DNA of 64,000 nt, taken from assembly GCA_013365325.1 (NCBI GenBank), contig JABVXV010000097.1, forward strand, positions 121,001 through 185,000, in the 5' to 3' direction. Of this stretch, positions 55,651 through 64,000 are shown piece by piece (position 1 is the stretch's first letter; each line of letters opens with the position of its first letter). The translations under genes and the position numbers were made by a program. The notes under the pieces were generated by a model that was not told the origin of the DNA, did not search any database, and was given only the letters and a program-made list of their open reading frames with translations. Source of the DNA: Dipetalonema caudispina (lineage: Eukaryota > Nematoda > Chromadorea > Rhabditida > Onchocercidae).

Positions 55651-58325
55651 ATGAGTGAAAAAGGTTTTATATTATTACCTACGGAAGTGGATAAAATTGT
55701 GGATCCATTTGTTGATACGGGTAACTTGCTCATCATTGATAATGATCCCTTGATAGATGAAGATTCAACAAAGTAAGGTTTTCTTTTTCGTTATTTCAAA
55801 CTATTCCTATTCTTTCCTGGATTTTTTTGATTAGGTTTGTGCCTGGCTACTGCTAAGATACATTTCAAACTATGTGTTCATGCAGTTCTAGTGTTGAGTT
55901 CTGCTAAGTATTTTAGATACTAATTCCTTTTCATTTGAGATATGCTTATATAATTTAATTTTTACAGCAAGTTAAGTGAGGAAGAGCTATCAGCAAAAGT
56001 ACGAGATAATGCGCAATTCTTGTTCAACAAGATATGGGAGTTGGAGAGAAAACAGGTTGATGAAGCTCTCTGTGCAAAAGTATGCTTTTAATTGTACTAC
56101 TTTCCCATAAATCTTTTATTGACCTGAATTTTACGCATTTCAAATCTTATTCATTAATTTTAATGGTGCATCACAGACTCGTCGGTGATTGTTGAAGGTG
56201 TGTTATAAATGTGTTGTCATATTTAATTTTTATTGTGCAGTTGCCAGCGCCGTTATTTCGACTCCCTCGAGAAAAACCTTTACCGTCTGAACGTCGGCTA
56301 ACGAAATGGGAACAGTATGCACAGCAGAAAGGAATACGAAACAAAAAGAAAGATCGAAAAGTTTTTGATGAGCAAACTCAGGTTGGAGCTTAATTAGTCA
56401 GGATATTTCTTTGTAAGTGATGTGATGTTGAATAATGTGAAAAATTTTTGAAGGCCCGTAGAAATAAAGCAGGACATTACTCTTCGATATTTTTTTAAGG
56501 AATGGAAAGCGAGGTATGGATATAAAAGTGTTACAAATAATAATGCTAATGATTGGCTGATCGAAATACCAGACAACAAAGGTAATATGATTTTTTATGG
56601 AAAGCCAACTTATAGTACTGAAAATTAATAATTAAGCTTTGGCTGTTGTGGTCATGCTTGTAAATAAAGGGAATTTTGTTCGCTTTGAATTGTTTTTATT
56701 TCATTTCCACTTTTTTTTATTTAAAATTGATAGGATGAAATATGTTGACGGTGGGATATCAAAAGAGGAAAATTCTGTAGAAAGTTCCAAAGTGTGGAGT
56801 TTCAGTCTCACGTTGGCCTATTTAGCGAGCGATTGTTAATTCGAATTTGAACTAGAATTTTATGGAAATTTTACCTTTTCATAACGTTTTTGGCTACTTT
56901 TGATTTACATGTTTTTCAGCAAAAATTTGTCTTTTAGATCCTATGGTTGATTATTTCGATGAACGTCAAAAAGCCAAGCGAGAAAAAATGGACAAAAATG
57001 AAATGCAGCGTTTACGGAACATCGCTCGCGTAAAAGGAATTTCATCGGCAAACGCAACTCCTCTTGGTATTGCCGTTGATTTAAATAATCGGAGTAGGCA
57101 TGAGGTTCGATTATTCCGATTGTTTGCATTATCTGAAATCATATTCTAAATTCAAGAAAACATTCCAATATGCATACTTATTTTATTTAGTTTCATGCAT
57201 ACCAATTTCGAATATTCTTTTCAATTATGATCATAAGTAAACCATGGCGTGCTTTCAACAGAGTGAAATGTTTAAACATAGTATTCTTACGTTTCTGTCG
57301 AAAGGAATAAGTGGATTCAAGCTGGTATAACTAACTACAAATATTAGACCAGTTGACCAAGCACTTCAAACTATATCATCCATTATCAAACATTCTGCTC
57401 TGCTGAAGATATTGTCGAGTTGCTGTAGCAGTCTTTAATTGATTAGACAATATACTTTTTTTTTCTTTCTTTGCAGTTGGTAAACCAAATAAATCGAGCT
57501 CGATATTCAACCGCATCTCATGGTGCATTTCAACCGGCAATTAAGAATGAAAAGAAATTGCTGAAGACTGGTAAACAACACAAGGTAAGTTTCAACTTTC
57601 TGTGACATGATTCTATGTTTTCAAATAGAAAGAAATGAAGTGAACTTCAAAATATCTCACTGTACGGAAAAGAAAGGTTTTCGGTGCAGTGAGCTACTCT
57701 CTCAATGATTATTTTGCAGTATGAACCCAACGAGGCAGATATTTCTGGTGAACAAAAAAAGCAGTTGCAAATCTTGGATAGGTTGTCTTCCAAAAAAAGT
57801 GTTTTAAATGAAACGCGTTTGGCAGCAAGTCAGCAGAGCAATCAACAACAGTTAGTAGTAATTTGAACATTTTTAGAAGCGACTTTCAGTGATAAGATTT
57901 TGGATTTTTGCAAATCTTGATTACTATCAATGTAAATCGTCCAGGTTATTCAGTGTAGTGTAAATCATCAGCTGGTGATAATATCCTGCATAATCTTACT
58001 CGGCACCCACTAAATTGCCCCATGATGTCAGTTCTGTAAATACTTTGTACAATATGTCTGCCGGCTAGACTATCGGTCGTCATATTAAAAATATAAAATA
58101 ATGATTTTTTTTTACATGGTTCAAAATGTTGTATATTTGAATTGAACATGTTTAAGGAATTTGGACAAAAACCAAAGTAAAGGGCCGAAACGGTCAAAAT
58201 CAGCTATTCATCGGCAGCAGCATTTCCAGAATAAAATGAAAAACATGAAAAAAACACGCGGAAACAGCATGAAAATGGGAAAACAAAAGAAAGGTCGAAG
58301 TGGGGGAGGATCTCGCTCTCGATAA
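55651..58325 (+). CDS. rrbs-1: Ribosome biogenesis regulatory protein RRS1
   Basis: Eight exons: 55651-55772, 55968-56079, 56241-56381, 56500-56581, 56938-57104, 57477-57584, 57720-57850 and 58157-58325 (TAA), 343 residues (human RRS1 has 365). RRS1 works with RPF2 in the nucleolus to load 5S RNP onto pre-60S particles. The conserved core is clear: DNAQFLFNKIWEL, LPAPLFRLPREKPLP, LTKWEQYAQQKGI, KKKDRKVFDEQTQEWKARYG, NDWLIEIPD, and DPMVDYFDERQKAKREK followed by KNEMQRLRN. The tail is strongly basic (GPKRSKSAIHR, MGKQKKGRSGGG), typical of nucleolar targeting and rRNA contact. Exons 4 and 8 use TTTTTTAAG and GTTTAAG acceptors instead of the usual CAG. AATAAA is at 58420-58425. Confidence 0.9.
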
Positions 58326-59216
58326 TTGTTTTTTCACAATGCAGTATTCCTTGTTGATTTATATCAGTTTATTGGAGAAAAACAGATTTTATTTTGACTT
58401 TGATATGATTTTGTTCCGAAATAAAGTTTATGATAGTTTGGTTCCATTCACATTAGCTAATTTACAGTCTAATCTATTAATTGCAAGTGAATAGTTTTCG
58501 ATCTTTGACCCATATTGAAAGTATATTTACATGGAAAATTTATTGTTTGCTTTTGAAATGTAATATCACGTAGTGCAAAGATTTGACATAGCAAAATATC
58601 ATGCGTTATTTATACCATATATCATCATATTTTAAAATATGATGTTGAAAACGAAGATATCCTCTGGAATATTTGATTACAGTGCGTTTTTTTCTTTTTT
58701 GACATCGAAGCATGTATTTGCGAGGATAATCCTAAAATTAGTTCTATCTAATCCATTGCTAATTAAATTACCGTAGGTTATGCTATGTTAAATTTCCAAA
58801 TTTGCACAAAGGATTTCTATCAAAAATTTGCATTAAAAATAGAAGAATTTATTTGAACTTAAATATAAACTAAAATATCACTTCCTATAAATGCATGAAT
58901 TGTCTCAATTATCTCATTTCAAAATGTCTGGTTAGATTTGATCTTGAAAGAAAAAAAAAAAAAGAAAGATTTCAATATTGTCGATTTTTTTGCCACTTGT
59001 CAACGAAATTTATTTGTTGTCAAATGATTTCGGGTTAGCGGTCCCTTTTTCTTCCCCCTTCCTCTTATCCTTTCTTGCATTATTTATTGGAAAATGGGAA
59101 ATTTCACTTCCTCGTTGGCTGGTTGCACCATTGAAGCTATCCTAGCTTCCCTCCCTCTTCACTTTGCAATCCTTTTGCTTTCATCTCATAGCTGTACAAA
59201 TAATTCCACTGGCCAC

Positions 59217-59218
59217 AA

Positions 59219-59249
<31 letters not shown>

Positions 59250-59296
59250 TACACACACACACATACACACACACACACAAACACATACACACAGAC
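59217..59296. repeat. CA microsatellite
   Basis: Imperfect run of CA units with TA interruptions. It produces spurious Thr-His open frames. Confidence 0.95.
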
Positions 59297-59733
59297 CATT
59301 GAATGAATGTCCGTTAGTTATAGCTATATGTGAAGCTCAACTATTCCATTCATTGATGGACATTTCACCCTTTCAGTCTAGCCGCTAACCTTACACTTTT
59401 CAAATTCTATTCTTCTTCCTCTAAAATTTTCACAAAATCTCATATAACTCTAGCATATTTCTCCTCATAGCATTTACTATCCGCATCAATGATTACGACA
59501 TTGTAGAAAGGATTCGGTCATCATGAGATCTTGGACTTTGAGCATGTTCCATGCTACTTTTATGTGCCGTACTTGGCACATAGAATCATTGTCATCCCAT
59601 TGGATTTGATGTAAGCATCGTTTACCCTTTTTCCTCATTTCTTTTTATCCCTTTCATCTTTCTCATTTCAATAGAATTTTCAAAATTCTCCCTTTCTAGC
59701 TAAATTTTAGTAATCTAGAATGAGCAAACACAA

Positions 59734-59788
59734 CATACACACACACACACACATACACACATACATACATACACACACACACACACAT
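59734..59788. repeat. CA/CATA microsatellite
   Basis: A second, shorter CA tract with an internal CATA stretch. Confidence 0.95.
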
Positions 59789-60664
59789 AGGTACTTACAT
59801 TTCTGTTAGCTAAGTTAAAAGGTTGTTGCGTCATCGATGGTCAATAAGCTAGTGATTGCTATCATCATTGTTACCTTACAAAATACATGCCGATATCGTG
59901 GACGATTACAGAATTTTCGATCTTTCGCAAACTACAAACATCATTGGGTCAGTATTGTAAATAAAAAAAAGAAAGAAAAAAAAAATTTTTTTTTTTTTTT
60001 TGAAGATTAACCAAAAGCAACTTAAATTTCAAAAGAAATGTAAGAATTGAAATATTTTTAACTATTAAAGTTTTGACTTAATACAGAATCTATGATCAGA
60101 ATCTCATATATGTGAATTTGACGTTTCACGCTATCTTCATTTTTCAATGTTTTGTATTAGCTTTTGAATTCAGATAGCTCAAACCAAATCGAAACTGATT
60201 TCCAGAGTTTTTTCCATTTTCTTCTTTAAATTTTTGGTCGGATTAAATTTGATGATCCATATATGGTACATTAAGATACTGATACGCTGAAAAAGATCAG
60301 AAGAAATAAAGGAAGGAATCAATCTGTAACAACAACTAAAACCATAAATAAATATCCTTTTCCAAAAAAAAAAAAAAAAGAAAAAAAAAAAAATTTCTAA
60401 TCGATCAGTTAAATTCTTCATATCATTCATTTATACTAAATGAATACGATGATAATATGATAAAGCATACAAAGTAATTCAATTTTTATTTCTAAATGTT
60501 ATATTTTTGATGTTAAAATTTAATTACAGCAATGATTATGTCAAAATTTGATGACAGCTAATGAAGTGTCATTTTGTAGAATGAAAAGAAAGGTGTACAA
60601 CAATTTCGAAAATACATAAATTAGTTGTGACATGTTATGTTAGAAGAAGGTATCGATCAGGGAA

Positions 60665-60702
60665 TGGGGGAATGGGAGAGGAGGGGGGAGGGGGGGGGGG
60701 GG
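60665..60702. repeat. G-rich tract ending in an uninterrupted G run
   Basis: Runs of 5, 3, 6 and then 12 or more G on the plus strand. This is very unusual in such AT-rich DNA and is potentially quadruplex-forming. Confidence 0.9.
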
Positions 60703-62208
60703 AATTGAGTGCTTTAGCTATATTTAGATTGTTGGATAGAATGAGGGAAATAATCAGAAGTGTTTCTCCAGAAGCTTCCTCCCAATTGTATATGTGCCTT
60801 TTCTCTAGCAATAACTATTTTTAGAAATTTGTTAATTATTGACTAATTTTCTACATTTTTTTATCCATACATTTCAAGCTAATTCTTATTATATTTCATT
60901 AAAATTAACCTTTAAAAAAAAAAAGGAAAAACTTTAATTTTAATTATATAATTTCAATTTTAAACATATAACTGAAATATATAAAATAGTAGTAATTGTA
61001 AAATTTTTAATGAATGATATAATATAAATAGAAATGATTAAAAATTTGTTTTCGTTATGATCAGATTAAAGAATATAATAAATTTTTTAATTATTATTTT
61101 CATAAAAGAAAGATTACTTTGACATATTTCGAATAAATGAATAAGGAAAACAAAATTTGAAATTGATATGATTGGTTGCAGTAAATTAGCAACGTAACAA
61201 ACTCATTTCCGACTTTTTTTTTTTTCCAACTCTTTTCTCTGTGGCAATTGCTCTTTTTGCTACAATATTGAATGTGTTGTTTATCAGTGATTTGTAAATG
61301 AAATATGTCAATCATTTTCCTTTTTCTTCACTCTTTTTGAAATTTTCCGTAAGGAAATAAAAAATAAAATAAACATTAGGTTAGATTAAAATAACTTCGT
61401 AATATTTAGATACGTTGAATTAATTTATTTCAATTAATTATTTTCGTGAAAAAAAAAAAAAAAAATTCAATTATATTAATTAATAATAAAATTCATTTGG
61501 CATATAAATTTAAGTAGATAGTAAATTATTCAAGTTTATTCCCAAAATATCATGTCACATTTTATTGCATTCCCAAAAAATTAAGGCTTTTGGGGAGTAT
61601 TTCAAAATTATAGATTGAATAGTTTTGATTTTGGATGGATATATTTGGTATAATTTAATAATAATAGTAATACTACAAGAAAAAGTTTGATGAAATTTAT
61701 AAATTTTTTTTTTTTTTTTTTTTTTTGAAAATTTCAAATAACTTTATCTAGTAAAATATTTCCTATCGATTCAAATTTTTTTTTTTCTTTTTTTTTTCCT
61801 TCTTTTTTTTTGGCAATCATTCTATCCAGTTTGATATATCAGATCTCGTTTAAATTCATATAAACTATGAAGAAGTAATAAAATGGGTACGACATATCTA
61901 TCCATATATCTGTCTCTCATAATTCAAAATTGCCATTTACAACCTTTTTTTTTAAATGTAATATTTGAATGGATAACGGATTAGAAATATAACAATCCTA
62001 CTTGATGATTCGAAAAATCCGACATGATGGTATTGTTGATTAGCCGGAAATTCGTACATCATACATTTAACATGATAAAATTGGATTTAAATGTATTTAT
62101 CATGTTAAATTTGATCACAAAAGAATTTCTAAAAGTATTCCTTTAAAAAAAAAAGGAAAAAAAAAAAGTATGAATAGGAAATAATTTGCTTTCTTTTCTC
62201 TTTTTCAG

Positions 62209-62239
<31 letters not shown>

Positions 62240-62345
62240 TTATCAAATATTTTTCCGAATTTTTCCTTTTTTTCAATTTTTTTTTTTTTTTTTTTTCCTT
62301 TTCATCTAACCCAGCTTACACAATTCTTTATTTCTTTTCTACTCC

Positions 62346-62375
62346 TCTCTCTCTCTCTCTCTCTCTCTTTCTCAT
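62346..62375. repeat. CT dinucleotide microsatellite
   Basis: A run of CT units flanked by T-rich DNA. Confidence 0.9.
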
Positions 62376-62847
62376 TCATTCAATTCTTTCTTTTAAAACC
62401 ATGAAATGCTTAAATAGAAGTCAAAATAACCACCAATCATATATGTACAGAAATATTTTTTTTTTTATTAGATTTTTTAAAATAAAAATTTAGAAAATAA
62501 TATAAAGGTATTTTGTTAGTTTTTTTTTTTTTTAATTATCATTTTTAAATAAACATTTTTCGATTTCATTCATTTCTTTATTTAATCACTTTTTTTTTAC
62601 TTTTCATCCCATATTATTTTCTGATATTCTTTTCACAAAAAATTTCCATCAATGATGTGCTAAAAGAAATGGGGAAAAAAAAAAAAAAAAATTGAATACT
62701 TTTTTTTTTTTTTTTTTATTTTGTTGTTCGAAATGTTACAAGGAAAAAAATTGAAGCATTTTTCCGCCCTTTTCATTGCTATAAATATATTTTGTTGGTA
62801 GTACTCATTAGAGTAGTAAGCATTTTAGCTTGCTTGCAACACAAAAC

Positions 62848-62884
62848 CATCCATCCATCCATCTATCTATCTATCTATCTATCC
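62848..62884. repeat. ATCC/ATCT tetranucleotide repeat
   Basis: Consecutive ATCC units followed by ATCT units. Confidence 0.9.
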
Positions 62885-63012
62885 AATTTTTATTTTTTCT
62901 TTCTTTCATTTTCATTCTCTTTTCTAAACTTTCTCTTTTTTTTTTTTTGTCCATTCTTCTTCTTCTTCTTCCATTCTCTCTCTTTCTCTCTTCTATTTAT
63001 TTTTTAATTAAT

Positions 63013-63049
<37 letters not shown>

Positions 63050-63303
63050 GAAAATATGATGTTATTATTATTTATATAAAAATAAAAGATCTGTTTATTT
63101 AGTTTTTTTTTTTTTTCATCTTGGATATTATTACTTAAATTATGATTAATTGTAATTTTATTAATGATTACAAATTAATGTATTTTTTAATTCATATAAA
63201 AATGCTAAATATAAAGGAAAAGTTTGAATTTCTTTTTTTTTAACAAAATAGGAAGATTCAATGAAGCAAAGTAAAAGAGAAGAAGACTAAATTGAAAAGA
63301 GAT

Positions 63304-63380
63304 GGGGGGGGGGGAAGGGGGGGGGAGAATCAGTGAGATTTATTCAGCTTCACCCCTTTCCCCCCCCCTTTTTTTTTTTT
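63304..63380. repeat. G tract followed by C/T tract
   Basis: Two G runs (63304-63314 and 63317-63325) are followed about 35 bases later by a C run and a long T run. The G and C runs are complementary and could pair. Confidence 0.85.
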
Positions 63381-64000
63381 TTTTTTCATTGTCATTTTTT
63401 AAACGTTCATACAAAAAAAAAAAGAAAAAATATTTCCATCTTCCTCTAACAAATTCTTTACTTTACTATTTGAATTTAAATCCAATTTCAACGTGACCTT
63501 TTGATACACGTTATTCTTCACCATAATATTCCATTTAATTCTATTTGTTTTTGTTTTTTTTTTTCTTTTCACCTTTAGTTTTATACATTTAAAATATGTT
63601 GAAAATAAAAATAGTAATATTATTATCATAATCTTATGATATGATATTTTTAATCAATACTATTTTTTTTTTGAATTAAATATGAAAAATTGCTCATTTC
63701 AAATACTCTCCAAAAATGAACGATGATAATAGTAATGATATTTAATTAGTAACAAAACTGTTGCTAAGTTTTTATGATAATATTATCATTACCTAAATTT
63801 TTTGCTTCATCAATTCTTCATTGCTAAAATACATCGAAATAATATCAAATTTGAAATATTAATTAAATAATCATTGTTATTTCTGGATAAGTATTGAATA
63901 TCATTTCATCGAATATTCTTCCACTCCTTATCGGCAACAAATCCTTCCTCATTTTTCCTTCTTTTTAAAAATAAATTCTAATAATTGCTTTGCATCAATT

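Larger units (their letters stand above)
58326..64000. other. Repeat-rich noncoding region at right edge
   Basis: About 5.7 kb with no supported gene. It contains CA microsatellites, pure G runs, CT and ATCC/ATCT repeats and dozens of A or T homopolymers. Open frames here are all built on simple repeats. It may be the far upstream region of a gene beyond the window. Confidence 0.6.

Noticed and set aside
59094..59388. Two overlapping frames over a CA repeat
   Set aside because: Low-complexity Thr-His sequence caused by the microsatellite.

Overview
This window is nuclear DNA from a nematode, most likely a filarial or other spirurid parasite. The DNA is AT-rich and full of A/T homopolymers and microsatellites. 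Genes are split by many introns of about 50-1900 bp with GT...TTTCAG-type borders. The gene content includes a ZIC/REF-2 zinc-finger protein and a warthog (hedgehog-related) secreted protein, a family known only from nematodes. I cannot name the species from sequence alone. All exon models were built by hand from reading frame, splice-site phase and protein-family resemblance. Nine of the ten genes give a complete in-frame CDS. The tenth runs off the left edge.

Layout. 1-4.7 kb: last three exons of a ZIC/ref-2 transcription factor (+). 4.7-10.7 kb: gene-poor, microsatellite-rich spacer. 10.7-14.2 kb: a divergent ULP1-like cysteine peptidase (-) of 371 residues whose His-Asp-Gln-Cys spacing closely matches yeast Ulp1. 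15.6-18.8 kb: secreted warthog-like protein (+) with a Wart domain and a polyglutamine tail instead of a Hog domain. 20.9-24.2 kb: extended short-chain dehydrogenase of the dihydroflavonol-reductase-like group (-), with two alternative first exons and a GC-AG intron. 27.0-36.8 kb: RSF1-like chromatin-remodelling factor (-) of about 28 exons, with a possible cassette exon inside its PHD finger. 36.8-38.5 kb: divergent promoter region. 38.5-58.3 kb: five co-oriented genes (+): a class I SAM methyltransferase, mitochondrial methionyl-tRNA synthetase, Ku80, the PP2A B'' subunit RSA-1/PPP2R3C, and ribosome-biogenesis factor RRS1. 58.3-64 kb: noncoding, very rich in simple repeats.

How the genes fit together. 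The right half is a compact block of nuclear housekeeping genes: chromatin assembly, DNA end joining, spindle phosphatase and ribosome biogenesis, plus mitochondrial translation. Gaps between genes are only 0.3-1.0 kb, so some pairs could be polycistronic and trans-spliced. The left half is developmental and accessory: ZIC factor, warthog protein, unusual peptidase and an oxidoreductase.

For a second look, the best items are the ULP-like peptidase and its start-codon context, the alternative N-termini of the dehydrogenase, the phase-0 25-codon exon in the RSF1 PHD finger, and the recurrent non-standard splice sites (GCAAGT donors, AAG acceptors). I saw no tRNA, rRNA, transposon, CRISPR array or bacterial-type operon.
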